From Curvibacter sp. AEP1-3 (lineage in GTDB: Bacteria; Pseudomonadota; Gammaproteobacteria; Burkholderiales; Burkholderiaceae_C), in contig NZ_CP015698.1 of assembly GCF_002163715.1 (NCBI RefSeq), positions 1,922,001 to 1,986,000 on the forward strand: a DNA stretch of 64,000 nt, given 5' to 3'. How positions within the stretch are numbered: position 1 is the first letter of the stretch; each line of letters begins with the position of its first letter. A program made the position numbers and the translations under genes. The notes beneath the pieces were generated by a model, which saw nothing but the letters and a program-made list of their open reading frames with translations, ran no database searches and was not told where the DNA came from. Positions 48,876 through 58,870 of the stretch are shown here, piece by piece.

Positions 48876-49243
48876 AGGCCAGCACCGGTCACCAAACCCT
48901 GACCCTCACGGGCCTGCGCTTTGACGCCAACCTCGGCATTCTGGAGTCCGAAAAAGTCGCACCCCAGCCCATTCAGGTGGACGCTGAGCTGAGCCTGGGC
49001 ACCCAGCCCCTGCTGCCACATGACGACGACATCAACCACGTGCTGGACTACCGCAAGGTGCGCCAGATCATCATCAGCGAATGCACGGCCGAGCACGTGA
49101 ACCTGCTGGAGACACTGATCGGCAAGTTAGCCCACCGGCTGATGCAGTTGCCCGGCGTGCTGGGTGTGCGCGTCAAGATCGCGAAACTGGAAATTTTTGA
49201 AGACTGTGAAGTTGCCATCCGCATGGAGACCGGAGAGTGGTGA
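48872..49243 (+). CDS. Dihydroneopterin aldolase/epimerase family protein, copy 2
   Basis: A 123-residue second family member: LTLTGLRFDANLGILESEKVAPQ (Glu in ILESE), VLDYRKVRQII, LLETLIGKLA, and VRVKIAKLEIFEDCEVAIRM at the end (Lys in KLEI). It is clearly diverged from copy 1. Translation is coupled to copy 1. The close pair and folM suggest one enzyme for folate and one for another pterin such as monapterin; this is an inference. Confidence 0.82.
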   Translation: MKASTGHQTLTLTGLRFDANLGILESEKVAPQPIQVDAELSLGTQPLLPHDDDINHVLDYRKVRQIIISECTAEHVNLLETLIGKLAHRLMQLPGVLGVRVKIAKLEIFEDCEVAIRMETGEW

Positions 49244-49282
49244 TCCACCCCGCCATTGCACCAACGCAACAAGGAGAGAAGC

Positions 49283-50242
49283 ATGAACGCTACATGGGTT
49301 GAAGAAGACACCACCACCGAAGCGGCGGAAGCTGCTGCCAACCGCAACAAAGAACTCAAGATCGAGCGCGAAACCCACAAGCTGGAAAAGCGACTGTGCC
49401 GCCAGATGGGTCAGGCCATTGTGGACTTCAACATGATTGAAGAAGGCGACCGCGTCATGGTCTGCATGTCCGGCGGCAAAGACAGCTACGGCATGCTCGA
49501 CATCCTGCTCAAGATGCAGCAGCGCGCGCCCATCAACTTCGAGATCGTGGCGGTCAACCTCGACCAGAAGCAACCCGGCTTCCCCGACCACATCTTGCCT
49601 GAGTACCTGGCCAAGTTGGGGGTGGAATTCCACATCGAAACGCAAGACACTTATTCCATCGTCAAGCGCAACATCCCCGAAGGCAAGACCATGTGCAGCC
49701 TGTGCAGCCGCTTGCGCCGGGGCATTTTGTACAGCGTGGCGCGCAAGCTCAAGTGCAACAAACTCGCGCTGGGCCACCACCGCGACGACATGTTGCAAAC
49801 CTTCTTCCTGAACATGTTTTTCGGTGGAAAGCTTAAAGGCATGCCACCCAAGCTCACCAGCGACAACGGCGAATTCGTCGTGATCCGCCCGCTGGCCTAC
49901 GTGGCCGAGAAAGACCTGATCCGCTGGGCCGCGCACCGCGAGTTCCCCATCATCCCTTGCTCGCTGTGCGGCAGCCAGACCAACCTGCAGCGCGTGCAGA
50001 TTGGCAACATGCTGCGCGACTGGGAAAAGCAATACCCCGGCCGTGCGGAGACCATGTTTACCGCGCTGCAAAACGTTGTGCCCTCGCACCTCATGGACCA
50101 CACCAAGCACGACTTCAAGAACATCTGCCCCACCGGCATCGCTGACGAGAACGGCGACAAAGCCTTCGACGCGGAAGACCTGCCCACCCCCACCCTGCCC
50201 AGCCTCTCCGGGCTGCCGGGTGTGCAAGTCGTGAACCTGTAA
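49283..50242 (+). CDS. ttcA: tRNA 2-thiocytidine synthetase TtcA
   Basis: A 319-residue enzyme that thiolates cytidine 32 in tRNA. The PP-loop is SGGKDS at residues 63-68. Conserved Cys pairs are CSLC at 138-141 and CSLC at 226-229, which hold the iron-sulfur cluster. [21 protein letters not shown] lies between. The start is set by AAGGAGAG before ATG 49283. It follows folB by 39 bases. Confidence 0.96.
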   Translation: MNATWVEEDTTTEAAEAAANRNKELKIERETHKLEKRLCRQMGQAIVDFNMIEEGDRVMVCMSGGKDSYGMLDILLKMQQRAPINFEIVAVNLDQKQPGFPDHILPEYLAKLGVEFHIETQDTYSIVKRNIPEGKTMCSLCSRLRRGILYSVARKLKCNKLALGHHRDDMLQTFFLNMFFGGKLKGMPPKLTSDNGEFVVIRPLAYVAEKDLIRWAAHREFPIIPCSLCGSQTNLQRVQIGNMLRDWEKQYPGRAETMFTALQNVVPSHLMDHTKHDFKNICPTGIADENGDKAFDAEDLPTPTLPSLSGLPGVQVVNL

Positions 50243-50277
50243 CGCACCGCCCTACATTGACACCCGAGGAGCGCACC

Positions 50278-50880
50278 ATGCCTCACCTTTTTCACACGCT
50301 AGCCCGCTGGGTCGCTCTGGCAGCCCTGGTTGGCCTGACCGGCTGCTCGCTGCCGCGCATGATCGACAGCGATGTGCAAAGTTTTGCAGGCGCAGCGCTA
50401 CCGGCCAGCAATGCGGATTTCCGGTTTGAACGCCTGCCCTCGCAGCAGCAAAACCTGGGCTTTCAGGACACACTGGAGAGCATGGCGCAGGAAGCCCTGG
50501 AGCGTGTGGGTCTGAACCGCAATGACACCTCCGGCCGCTATCTGGCGCAAGTGGGCTTGGGCGTGGACAACATCCGCAATCCGCACTACCGCCCGCCCCG
50601 CCCCCGCCTGGTGCGGGGTGCCGATGGCAAGTTGTACGAAGAATGGCCAGTGATGCCGGACATTGAAGTGCCCTGGTTCCGCCACCGAGTACACCTGACC
50701 CTGCGTGACAGCACAACCAGCCAAGTGGCCTTTGAGACCACCGCCATCTTTGACGGTCCCTGGCGCGACACCCTGAACCTCGTACCGCCCATGCTGGAAG
50801 CCGCACTCAAAGACTACCCCAACCCCGGAAACAGGCGTGTGGTGGTGGAGCTGCCCGCCCCCGGAAAAGAGAACCCCTGA
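50278..50880 (+). CDS. DUF4136 lipoprotein
   Basis: A 200-residue predicted lipoprotein: signal region with lipobox VGLTGC (Cys23), start ATG 50278 behind GAGGAG. The mature part has the DUF4136 pattern (DSDVQSFAG, FRFERLPSQQQN, ALERVGLNRN, SGRYLAQVGL). Function unknown, outer-membrane anchored by inference. The histidine phosphatase gene starts at the base after the stop. Confidence 0.8.
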   Translation: MPHLFHTLARWVALAALVGLTGCSLPRMIDSDVQSFAGAALPASNADFRFERLPSQQQNLGFQDTLESMAQEALERVGLNRNDTSGRYLAQVGLGVDNIRNPHYRPPRPRLVRGADGKLYEEWPVMPDIEVPWFRHRVHLTLRDSTTSQVAFETTAIFDGPWRDTLNLVPPMLEAALKDYPNPGNRRVVVELPAPGKENP

Positions 50881-51531
50881 ATGCCCGTAACCCGCATCAT
50901 CGCCGTGCGGCACGGCGAAACCGCCTGGAATGTGGACACCCGCATCCAAGGGCAACTCGACATTGGCTTGAACGAGCGCGGTCTCTGGCAAGCCGAGCGC
51001 GTGGGCAAAGCATTGGCTGAAGAAGCCATAGACAGGATCTACACCAGCGACCTGCAACGCGCCCACAGCACCGCGAAGGCCATTGCCCGACACGCTGCCC
51101 ACGCGAGCGCACGCGAAGTGCAACTGCACACCGGCTTGCGCGAGCGCGGCTTCGGCACCTTTGAGGGTGAAACTTGGGCCGACATTGCAGAAAAGTGGCC
51201 CGAAGAGTCCCGCCGCTGGAAACAGCGCGACCCTCACTTCGCCCCGCCCGGCGGTGAAACCCCGACCCAACTGCTGGCACGTGTACATGCCACGGTGGAC
51301 GACATTGCCTCCCGCCATCCCGGCGAACACATCGTGCTGGTAGCCCACGGCGGCGTGATGGACATGCTTTACCGCCTGGCCACCCGGCAGGAGCTGCATG
51401 CCCCGCGCACCTGGCACTTGGGCAACGCGGCGATCAACCGGCTACTGTGGACACCGGATGGTCTGAGCCTGGTCGGCTGGGGCGATGCACGCCATCTGGA
51501 AGACGACGCATTGGACGAAACCACCGCCTGA
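50881..51531 (+). CDS. Histidine phosphatase family protein (GpmB-like)
   Basis: A 216-residue phosphatase: RHGET at residues 10-14 (catalytic His11), IYTSDLQRAHSTAKAI, ERGFGTFEGE, and LVAHGGVMDMLYR with the second His. It starts directly after the lipoprotein stop. Family members hydrolyse small phosphate esters, so calling it phosphoglycerate mutase would be too specific. Confidence 0.9.
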   Translation: MPVTRIIAVRHGETAWNVDTRIQGQLDIGLNERGLWQAERVGKALAEEAIDRIYTSDLQRAHSTAKAIARHAAHASAREVQLHTGLRERGFGTFEGETWADIAEKWPEESRRWKQRDPHFAPPGGETPTQLLARVHATVDDIASRHPGEHIVLVAHGGVMDMLYRLATRQELHAPRTWHLGNAAINRLLWTPDGLSLVGWGDARHLEDDALDETTA

Positions 51532-51550
51532 GGTCCCACCGGACTCTGCC

Positions 51551-52012
51551 ATGCTCCATTACGTGCTACACGCCGGCTCAGTCCCTTGGCAAGACCAACT
51601 GCTGTATGCCGGCCTCATCATCGCGGTCTTCGCCGCAGTGTTCTTTGGTCTCTGGTGGCGCAAGCGGGCAAGCCGCCCGCAACAAGGTGATTTTGCAGCG
51701 CTGGTCCAACAAGGCAATGTGGCCGAAGCGCTGGAAGCCCAAGCACAAAGCCCATTGGCCGATGCGGCTGATGCCTGGCAGGAAACCCGGCACACCATGG
51801 AGAACGTCAAGACGGGCGTGGAGCGCTTCCTCGCGCTGATCTGGTCGCTGCTCTCCGGATTGCTCTTTTTGATCAGCGTATCTGCCGTGATAGGGTTTGC
51901 ATGGGATTTCCCCGCAGTGGATTGGGGTCTGTTGGCCTTCTACGGAGTACTCGGCGTTGTCACCGGCTGGTTTACCCGGGTGCAGTGGCGCGATTTCCGC
52001 GGACGGAAATAG
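51551..52012 (+). CDS. Small membrane protein, unknown function
   Basis: A 153-residue protein with three hydrophobic segments: about 17-36 (LLYAGLIIAVFAAVFFGLWW), 100-120 (LIWSLLSGLLFLISVSAVIG) and 124-142 (WGLLAFYGVLGVVTGWF). A soluble Ala/Gln-rich helical loop separates the first two. I do not recognise the family. It lies 20 bases after the phosphatase gene and 70 bases before the fusion enzyme, all on the same strand. Confidence 0.65.
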   Translation: MLHYVLHAGSVPWQDQLLYAGLIIAVFAAVFFGLWWRKRASRPQQGDFAALVQQGNVAEALEAQAQSPLADAADAWQETRHTMENVKTGVERFLALIWSLLSGLLFLISVSAVIGFAWDFPAVDWGLLAFYGVLGVVTGWFTRVQWRDFRGRK

Positions 52013-52081
52013 ACGCCCCCCTCCAGCGCGGCCTAGGGTTCCCCCGATCGGCACCAAGCGCTTGCTCGGCAAAAATGCTGC

Positions 52082-53836
52082 ATGAGCAAAATAATTGTTT
52101 TCGCCACCCCGGTTTTCTTTCTCCTCATCGCCCTGGAGTTCGCTTGGAGCCGACGTGCCAATGCCCGCGTCCCCGGCAACCGGGCCTACCGGCTCAATGA
52201 CGCCATCAACAGCATCAGCCTCGGCATTCTGAGCCAGGTAGCGGGCGTGCTGACCAAAGTGCTGACCGTGGGCATCTATGCCGCGGTGTTCAAGGCCGTG
52301 GCCTTGTACCCCGACCTAGCTTTCTGGAGCACCTGGTACGGCGTAGTGCTGGCCTTGGTGTTTTACGATTTCTGCTACTACTGGCTGCACCGCGCCGGCC
52401 ACGTGGTGGCCTTGTTCTGGGCGGCCCATGTGGTGCACCACCAGAGCCAACACTACAACCTCTCGACAGCGCTGCGCCAGACCAGTAGCGGGGCATTTTT
52501 TGGCTGGGTGTTTTACCTGCCCATGGCCATCGCCGGTGTGCCACCGCTGATTTTCGGCATCGTGGCATTGATCGACCTGCTCTACCAGTTCTGGGTGCAC
52601 ACCGAGCAGGTAGGCAAGCTGGGCTGGTTTGACCGCGTGTTTTGCTCACCCAGCAACCACCGGGTGCACCATGCGGTGAACGACCCGTATATCGACAAAA
52701 ACTACGGCGGCATCCTGATGGTGTGGGACCGCATGTTCGGTACCTTCCGCGAAGAGGATGCGCCGTGCGTCTACGGCACCCGCGGCGCGCTCAACAGCTG
52801 GGACCCGGTCTGGGCCAATGCCGAGGTGTACTGGGGCCTGGCCAAAGACAGCTGGGCCACCCGCCGCTGGATTGACAAGCTGCGCGTCTGGTTCATGCCG
52901 CCGGGCTGGCAACCGGCCGACTTGGCCGCCGCCCACCCCAAACCCGCATTCCGCCTTGAACAGGTGCAGACCTTCAACCCGCCCTTGACCACCGCCCAAC
53001 AGTGGTTCGCAGGCCTCCAGTTTTTGGGGCTGCTGGGTGCGGTGGCGGCATTTTTGTGGGTTGCGGACAGCTTGAGCTTTACCAATGCGGCACTGTATGC
53101 GGCAGGGCTGTTTGCTTCGGTATGGGCAGTGGGCCGCTTCATGCAACATGGCCTGGGCATGCTGGAGGTATTGGCGGTAGAGGCTGCTGCATGGGCCAGC
53201 CTGAGTGCGGTAGACCTGCTGCCCGGCCACCTGCTAGCCAAGCCGCTAGTCATGACGATTGCTATTATTTTCGTAGCTGCTCGCGCATATTCCATGAGCG
53301 CCAACGGCCAAAAACAATCAAAATCTACCGCACTGCTACTGGCTTCATTGGTGTTTTCGTTGGCGGGTGACGTGTTCTTGATGCTGCCGGGCGACTACTT
53401 CATCCCCGGGCTGGCGGCGTTCCTGGTGGCGCACGCGTTCTACATCGCCCTGTTCCGGCAGGATGCCCCTTGGTTTGCCAACCGCCGCGCTTTGCAAGTG
53501 GTGGTGGCTTTCGGTGCTGCGGTTTATGCCTTGCTTTGGAGCCATTTGCCCGATGCGGGCCTGCAAATAGCTGTGGCGGCCTACATCATGGTGATTTGTC
53601 TGATGACGTCCCAAGCCTTGGGCCGGGCCAGCACATTGGGCGATGGGGCTGCGGGGCGCGTGGCTTTGGGCGCATGCATCTTTATGGCGAGCGACTCGCT
53701 GATTGCAGTCAACAAGTTCCTCGCGCCGGTACCTCTGGCTTCTTTCTGGATTTTGCTGACCTACTTTGCGGCGCAGTTGCTGATCGTGCACTTCGCACGA
53801 CCTGCCGGCACGGAAGCCGCAGACTCGCCCGCTTAG
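52082..53836 (+). CDS. Sterol desaturase/alkylglycerol monooxygenase-like domain fused to YhhN lysoplasmalogenase domain
   Basis: A 584-residue membrane protein. Residues 1-300 form a fatty-acid-hydroxylase domain with the di-iron His motifs HRAGH (103-107), HVVHH (116-120) and HRVHH (193-197), most like TMEM195/alkylglycerol monooxygenase, a pterin-dependent ether-lipid cleaving enzyme. Residues about 375-575 form a YhhN domain (LLAKPLVM..., [26 protein letters not shown]), the TMEM86 lysoplasmalogenase fold. Both reactions act on ether lipids, so the fusion suggests one catabolic route. Residues about 393-412 ([18 protein letters not shown]) are encoded by a dispersed repeat inserted in a loop. 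Confidence 0.82.
   Translation: MSKIIVFATPVFFLLIALEFAWSRRANARVPGNRAYRLNDAINSISLGILSQVAGVLTKVLTVGIYAAVFKAVALYPDLAFWSTWYGVVLALVFYDFCYYWLHRAGHVVALFWAAHVVHHQSQHYNLSTALRQTSSGAFFGWVFYLPMAIAGVPPLIFGIVALIDLLYQFWVHTEQVGKLGWFDRVFCSPSNHRVHHAVNDPYIDKNYGGILMVWDRMFGTFREEDAPCVYGTRGALNSWDPVWANAEVYWGLAKDSWATRRWIDKLRVWFMPPGWQPADLAAAHPKPAFRLEQVQTFNPPLTTAQQWFAGLQFLGLLGAVAAFLWVADSLSFTNAALYAAGLFASVWAVGRFMQHGLGMLEVLAVEAAAWASLSAVDLLPGHLLAKPLVMTIAIIFVAARAYSMSANGQKQSKSTALLLASLVFSLAGDVFLMLPGDYFIPGLAAFLVAHAFYIALFRQDAPWFANRRALQVVVAFGAAVYALLWSHLPDAGLQIAVAAYIMVICLMTSQALGRASTLGDGAAGRVALGACIFMASDSLIAVNKFLAPVPLASFWILLTYFAAQLLIVHFARPAGTEAADSPA
53259..53314 (+). repeat. Dispersed ~50-bp repeat, copy in the YhhN domain
   Basis: TTGCTATTATTTTCGTAGCT, GCTCGCGCATATTCCATGAG, then CGCCAACGGCC. 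It is among the best-preserved copies. It encodes [17 protein letters not shown] between the first two membrane helices of the YhhN domain. Confidence 0.85.
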
Positions 53837-54900
53837 TCGCCCAGCAAATCCACCGCCGGGCCCGCTGGTGCGGTCACCCCCAGGTGGCGGTAAGCGGCCA
53901 GCGTCGCAATGCGGCCACGCGGAGTACGCTGCAAGTACCCCTGCTGGATCAGGTAGGGCTCGATCACGTCTTCAATGGTTTCGCGCTCTTCGCCGATGCT
54001 GGCGGCAATGTTGTCGAGACCCACGGGGCCACCGTCAAAGCGGTGAATCACGGCCTCCAACAACTTGCGGTCCATCAGGTCAAAGCCTTGCGGGTCCACA
54101 TCCAGCATGGCGAGCGCGCGGTTGGCAATGTCCAGAGTGATCTTGCCGTCGCCTTTGACCTCGGCAAAGTCGCGCACGCGGCGCAGCAGGCGGTTGGCAA
54201 TCCGCGGTGTGCCGCGCGAACGGCGGGCGATCTCGAAACCGCCATCCTCGTCCATAGGCACACCCAAGAGGCCCGCACTGCGCTTGACGATGCGGGCCAG
54301 CTCTTCATTCGCATAAAACTCCAGCCGCGCCACGATGCCGAAGCGGTCGCGCAGCGGGTTGGTCAGCATGCCGGCACGGGTGGTAGCGCCCACCAGCGTG
54401 AAGGGCTGCAAATCGAGCTTGATGGAGCGGGCGGCGGGGCCCTCGCCGATCATGATGTCGATCTTGTAGTCCTCCAGCGCGGGGTACAAGATTTCTTCGA
54501 CCACAGCAGAGAGGCGGTGGATTTCGTCGATGAAGAGAACGTCGTTCTTCTCGAGGTTGGTCAGCAGCGCGGCCAAATCTTTCGGCTTTTCGAGCACCGG
54601 GCCGGAGGTCTGGCGCAGGTTCACGCCGAGCTCGTGGGCAATGATGTGGGAGAGCGTCGTCTTACCCAAACCGGGCGGGCCGAACAGCAGCACATGGTCC
54701 AGCGCCTCGTCCCGCTTTTTGGCGGCACCGATAAAGATCTCCAGCTGCTCGCGCACCTTGGCCTGGCCCACATATTCGTCGAGCAGCTTGGGGCGCAGGG
54801 CGCGTTCGATGGCCTCTTCGCTGTTGGACACGGGCGCGGCCGACACCACGCGGGGTGCGGGCGGCGGGGGAACAGCAAAATCGTCGGTCTGAATGCTCAC
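53833..54900 (-). CDS. ruvB: Holliday junction helicase motor RuvB
   Basis: A 355-residue AAA+ ATPase: [21 protein letters not shown] near residues 36-57, Walker [14 protein letters not shown], Walker [12 protein letters not shown], sensor 1 [10 protein letters not shown], arginine finger region GIVARLEFY and a C-terminal winged helix (IDLIQ-type [15 protein letters not shown]). RuvB drives branch migration with RuvA. ruvA is 1.8 kb away on the same strand, split from ruvB by two unrelated genes. The stop overlaps the convergent fusion-enzyme gene by 4 bases. Confidence 0.97.
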   Translation of the reverse strand: MSIQTDDFAVPPPPAPRVVSAAPVSNSEEAIERALRPKLLDEYVGQAKVREQLEIFIGAAKKRDEALDHVLLFGPPGLGKTTLSHIIAHELGVNLRQTSGPVLEKPKDLAALLTNLEKNDVLFIDEIHRLSAVVEEILYPALEDYKIDIMIGEGPAARSIKLDLQPFTLVGATTRAGMLTNPLRDRFGIVARLEFYANEELARIVKRSAGLLGVPMDEDGGFEIARRSRGTPRIANRLLRRVRDFAEVKGDGKITLDIANRALAMLDVDPQGFDLMDRKLLEAVIHRFDGGPVGLDNIAASIGEERETIEDVIEPYLIQQGYLQRTPRGRIATLAAYRHLGVTAPAGPAVDLLGD

Positions 54901-55080
54901 AGCAGCGGCCTATCCAAGCAGAAAAAACAAGAAACTCCAGCGGGGTGCCCACTATAGCGCGCAGCTTGCCGCGCTCAAGAGAAGGCGGCAGACTGCCGAT
55001 AAGCACCTTATCCCCTTCTGGCGTGCCCCATGGCCCGCCGGAGATTTGCATTTGTGTTTGCTTGAAAGGCAGCGCCCGCC

Positions 55081-56208
55081 ATGCCCATCCGCCCACCCTC
55101 TGCCGCGCAGCGCCTGCGCCCCAAGGCTCTGATCGCCTTGCTTCTGGCCGCCCTGTGTTGCGCACCCGCTTGGGCCAATGATGCGGATCCTGCCCACAAA
55201 ACGGCCGAGAAAGCGCCCACGAAGGCCGCAAAAAAAGAGGTGCTGGGCGAAATCTCCGCCACCAGTGCATCCAATCCCAAAGAGGTGGGCGACCAGCTGC
55301 GCGAAGCGTTGGGCACCGAAGTAGCTGGCAAAAAGAAGCTGCTGATCAATGTATCCAAGGTACCTGGTGGCTCATCTGCTCCCGCGGCCGGCGCAGGCAG
55401 CTCAGGCTCCAGCATGAGCAGCCGGCAATACATCCAGGCGCGTGCCGCGGCATTGGCAGGTCACGGCGGTACGGCACAAATTGCAGCAGCAGGTGCGCCC
55501 GCTGCAGATGCACATGGTGGCGATGTCCACTGGGCCTATGAGGGCGAGAACGGCCCACAGGCCTGGGGTAAGCTCAAACCCGACTTCAACCTATGCGCCA
55601 TCGGCAAACGCCAGTCGCCCATCAACATCGAAGACAGCAGCACCCTGCAGGGCCCCGCGGAACCGGTGCAATTCAACTACACACCCAGCAATGGCACCGT
55701 GGTGAACAACGGCCACACCATCCAGGTGGATGTGCAGGGCGACAACAGCATCACCGTGCGTGGCTCGCGCTACCGGTTGTTGCAGTTCCACTTCCACACA
55801 CCGTCGGAAGAGTCTGTAAATTACAAGCGCTTTGCCATGGTGGCGCACCTGGTGCACAAAAATGATGAAGGTCAACTGGCCGTGGTGGCCGTGCTGCTGG
55901 ATCCGGGCGCCGCACCCAACCCGCTGATCGACAAAGTGTGGACGTACATGCCCCTGGACGCGGGCGACCGCGTGCGCATGCCGCGCGAGCTGCTGAACAT
56001 GAACGAATTGCTGCCCTCCGACCAGCGCTACTACCAGTTCATGGGGTCCTTGACCACACCCCCCTGCTCGGAAGGCGTGCTGTGGATGGTGCTCAAGCAG
56101 CCTATGCCGATCAGCCGCAACCAGTTGCGCTTGTTCACCCAGCTCTACCCGCTGAATGCGCGCCCGGTGCAGCCACTGAACGGCCGCCCGGTGCGTGACG
56201 CGCAGTAA
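55081..56208 (+). CDS. Alpha-type carbonic anhydrase with long N-terminal extension
   Basis: A 375-residue secreted enzyme that hydrates CO2. A signal peptide (to about residue 33, PAWAN) is followed by ~110 residues of low-complexity Ala/Lys/Ser-rich sequence not found in usual alpha-carbonic anhydrases. The catalytic domain (about 148-370) has W.YEGENGPQAWG, RQSPINI, zinc ligands His237, His239 (FHFHTPSE) and His256 (MVAHLVH), and LTTPPCSEGV. The catalytic part is complete. The extension may tether or space the enzyme in the envelope. Confidence 0.9.
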   Translation: MPIRPPSAAQRLRPKALIALLLAALCCAPAWANDADPAHKTAEKAPTKAAKKEVLGEISATSASNPKEVGDQLREALGTEVAGKKKLLINVSKVPGGSSAPAAGAGSSGSSMSSRQYIQARAAALAGHGGTAQIAAAGAPAADAHGGDVHWAYEGENGPQAWGKLKPDFNLCAIGKRQSPINIEDSSTLQGPAEPVQFNYTPSNGTVVNNGHTIQVDVQGDNSITVRGSRYRLLQFHFHTPSEESVNYKRFAMVAHLVHKNDEGQLAVVAVLLDPGAAPNPLIDKVWTYMPLDAGDRVRMPRELLNMNELLPSDQRYYQFMGSLTTPPCSEGVLWMVLKQPMPISRNQLRLFTQLYPLNARPVQPLNGRPVRDAQ

Positions 56209-56253
56209 GCAAGCACTGGCGTCAGGCCGCTAGACACCCGCCGCAGGGCGGGG

Positions 56254-56484
56254 TCAGTTGCGGGTGTAGACGATTTTCTTTTTGCCAGCCTCACAGGTGC
56301 CGACCACGCGCTTTTTGCCACTGTCGGCATCGCGGTCCACCACGTCCAAGGTGAAGTTCTTGGCCCCATGGGACTCGATCTTGGCGCCAAGTTCAGTCTT
56401 CAACACTTCGCAGTCTTTGGCCGCCCATGCGTTGGCGGACAACAGGCCCAAGGCCAACACGCTAAAGCACACGGATTTCTTCAT
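56254..56484 (-). CDS. DUF1161 small secreted protein
   Basis: A 76-residue protein with a signal peptide (MKKSVCFSVLALGLLSANAWA, cleavage near 21). The mature part has two Cys (CEVL... and GTCEAGKKKIVY), probably a disulfide, and the DUF1161 layout (KTELGAKIESHG, VVGTCEAG). Function unknown. It lies on the minus strand between carbonic anhydrase and ruvA. Confidence 0.82.
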   Translation of the reverse strand: MKKSVCFSVLALGLLSANAWAAKDCEVLKTELGAKIESHGAKNFTLDVVDRDADSGKKRVVGTCEAGKKKIVYTRN

Positions 56485-56653
56485 GGGGCGATTCCTCTCT
56501 GGTGGGGTACGTCAACAGACACGGCCTCTGCGGGCCTGACTGCATGGTAGCCAGACCGCAAGGCACCCCCACCTATCGCTAACCCGCAGACTAGTAGCCC
56601 AAAGCGCTACCAAAAGAGGAGCTTCCCACGCAGATGCAGCGTGCGCCAGAGGC

Positions 56654-57226
56654 TTATTTGGCCAAAGACTTCAACGCCAGCTTGATACCGTCGCTGACAC
56701 CCACATCCTTGGGCAGGGCCTTGAGTGCGGCTGCCGCTTCCTTGTCGCTGTAGCCCAGGGCCAGCAACGCCTGCAGGATGTCGGACTGCGCATCGCCCAC
56801 GGCGCCTAAAGGCGCCCCAAAGTCTGCACCCAACTTGCCCTTGAGTTCCAGCAGCAAGCGCTCGGCTGTTTTCTTGCCGATGCCCGGCACCTTGATCAGG
56901 CGACCGGCCTCCTGCAAGGTCACGGCCTGTGCCAAGTCGCCCACGTCCATGCCCGACAGCACGGACAAGGCGGTACGCGGCCCCACACCAGAGATCTTGA
57001 TCAGTTCCCGGAAGGCTTCGCGCTCGGTGCTGGTGGCAAAACCGTAGAGGATTTGCGCGTCTTCGCGAACCACAAAGTGGGTGAGCAGCGTGACCTTGTG
57101 GCCGTCGGCGGGCAGGTTGTAGAAGGTGCTCATGGGCACCTGCACCTCGTAGCCCACGCCGCCGCAGTCGATGATGACTTGCGGTGGATTTTTGTCGCTG
57201 ACGATACCTGTGAGTTTGCCGATCAT
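56654..57226 (-). CDS. ruvA: Holliday junction DNA-binding subunit RuvA
   Basis: A 190-residue protein: OB domain starting [21 protein letters not shown], two helix-hairpin-helix motifs ([16 protein letters not shown] and [18 protein letters not shown]), and a C-terminal three-helix domain ([23 protein letters not shown]) that contacts RuvB. The ATG begins the canonical RuvA N-terminus, so longer in-frame upstream sequence is not part of the gene. Confidence 0.96.
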   Translation of the reverse strand: MIGKLTGIVSDKNPPQVIIDCGGVGYEVQVPMSTFYNLPADGHKVTLLTHFVVREDAQILYGFATSTEREAFRELIKISGVGPRTALSVLSGMDVGDLAQAVTLQEAGRLIKVPGIGKKTAERLLLELKGKLGADFGAPLGAVGDAQSDILQALLALGYSDKEAAAALKALPKDVGVSDGIKLALKSLAK

Positions 57227-57358
57227 GGTGCGGAGTCCGGGGTTCTGGAGTGGTGGATGGCCAGCGAGGCCACGGTTCGGATCAAATTGGGGACAATGCA
57301 GGGGTAGCGCCTCTGTGGCGCCCCTCTTGCAGTCCCCCTGCTTTGCCGGATTATCAGC

Positions 57359-58381
57359 TTGATTCTCAAACACATCTTCACCCCGCTGAACAACACGCGT
57401 CTCTCGCACCTGTGCGGGCCGACCGACGAACACCTGCGCACCATAGAGCGCGAGCTGGAGGTCAAAATTGCCCACCGGCACGAGCAGTTCAAGGTGGAAG
57501 GTGCCAAGGCCAAAGCCCAGCGCGCCATGGAGATGCTGCAGGCCTTGTACGAGATTGCCGGCCGGCCGATTGCAGCCTCTACGGTGCAGCTCATGCTCAG
57601 CGGCGATGGCGAACTGGGCGCCGAAGGCCCCAGCCTCTCCACCCGCCGTGCAGACCTCAAACCCCGCAGCCAGAACCAGGCGCTGTACCTGGACAACATT
57701 GCCGAGTTCGACATCACGTTTGGCATCGGCCCTGCCGGTACCGGTAAAACCTATCTCGCCGTGGCTGCAGCGGTGGACGCGCTGCAGCGCAGTTCGGTGC
57801 AGCGCATTGTGCTGACCCGTCCCGCGGTGGAAGCTGGCGAGCGACTGGGCTTTCTGCCAGGCGACCTGAACCAGAAGGTGGACCCCTATCTGCGCCCTCT
57901 GTACGACGCGCTCTACGACCTGATGGGATACGACCAGGTGCACAAAGCGTTTGAGCGCCAGCAGCTGGAAATTGCCCCTCTGGCCTTCATGCGCGGGCGT
58001 ACGCTGAACAATGCGTTTGTGATCCTGGACGAGGCACAAAACACCACGCCCGAACAGATGAAGATGTTTTTGACTCGAGTGGGCTTCGGCAGCAAAACCG
58101 TCATTACCGGCGATCTGACCCAGATCGATTTGCCCAAGGCGCAGATGAGCGGCTTGGTGGAAGCCGAGCGCGTGTTGCGCCGCACGCCGGGCATTGCCAT
58201 CACACGCCTGACCAGCTCCGACATCGTGCGCCACCCGTTGGTCGCCCGCATCGTGGATGCCTACGAGGCCGCACGGCTGGAAGACCTGCCACAGATCGCT
58301 ATCCCCGAGCCAGAGCCCGAACTCCCCCGCGTGGGCCTGCCCAAGACCCGAAGTGCATCACGAACCGTGCGCCGTAGCTAA
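57359..58381 (+). CDS. PhoH-family ATPase (YbeZ-like)
   Basis: A 340-residue P-loop ATPase. An N-terminal KH-like part ([21 protein letters not shown]) is followed by Walker A GPAGTGKT at residues 124-131, [19 protein letters not shown] and Walker [13 protein letters not shown]. The start appears to be TTG at 57359, in an otherwise normal-length frame. The YbeZ-YbeY pair (ybeY is 24 bases downstream) is a conserved ribosome-related neighbourhood, supporting a role in rRNA/ribosome maturation. Confidence 0.92.
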   Translation: MILKHIFTPLNNTRLSHLCGPTDEHLRTIERELEVKIAHRHEQFKVEGAKAKAQRAMEMLQALYEIAGRPIAASTVQLMLSGDGELGAEGPSLSTRRADLKPRSQNQALYLDNIAEFDITFGIGPAGTGKTYLAVAAAVDALQRSSVQRIVLTRPAVEAGERLGFLPGDLNQKVDPYLRPLYDALYDLMGYDQVHKAFERQQLEIAPLAFMRGRTLNNAFVILDEAQNTTPEQMKMFLTRVGFGSKTVITGDLTQIDLPKAQMSGLVEAERVLRRTPGIAITRLTSSDIVRHPLVARIVDAYEAARLEDLPQIAIPEPEPELPRVGLPKTRSASRTVRRS

Positions 58382-58405
58382 ACCTTTTTTGATTCACAGA
58401 ACCAC

Positions 58406-58849
58406 ATGCTTCCAGAACTCAGCCTCTCCCTGCAATTCGGCAAGATCCAAGACGTAGACAAACACCGTGACGCGCTCAAGCGCCACAAAGTCATCCGCTG
58501 GATCCGCAACACCTTGGAGGTGGACGGCGAAATCACCGTGCGCATCGTGGACGCCGAAGAAGGCCAAACGCTGAACCGCGAATACCGCCAGAAGGACTAC
58601 GCCACCAACGTGTTGACCTTCGACTACACCCAAGAGCCCGTCACCGCCGACCTGGTGCTGTGCGCGCCCGTGATTGCCAAAGAAGCCAAAGAGCAAAAGA
58701 AAACGCTGGAAGCCCACTACGCCCACATGATCGTCCACGGCACCCTGCACGCGCAGGGCTGGGACCATGAACTGGACGAAGACGCCGAAGTGATGGAACT
58801 GCGCGAGAGTGAAATCATGGCGCGCTTGGGGTTCAAGAACCCCTACTGA
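58406..58849 (+). CDS. ybeY: Endoribonuclease YbeY
   Basis: A 147-residue metalloprotein for 16S rRNA 3' maturation and ribosome quality control. The zinc motif [11 protein letters not shown] gives His111, His115 and His121. The upstream [10 protein letters not shown] block is also typical. The gene directly follows the PhoH-like gene. Confidence 0.95.
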   Translation: MLPELSLSLQFGKIQDVDKHRDALKRHKVIRWIRNTLEVDGEITVRIVDAEEGQTLNREYRQKDYATNVLTFDYTQEPVTADLVLCAPVIAKEAKEQKKTLEAHYAHMIVHGTLHAQGWDHELDEDAEVMELRESEIMARLGFKNPY

Positions 58850-58870
58850 CTTGGCTTGAGGTTGCGCTCC

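Noticed and set aside
56654..58234. Extended minus-strand frame reading through ruvA into the phoH region
   Set aside because: RuvA begins at the canonical MIGKL start at 57226; the upstream part is antisense to phoH.
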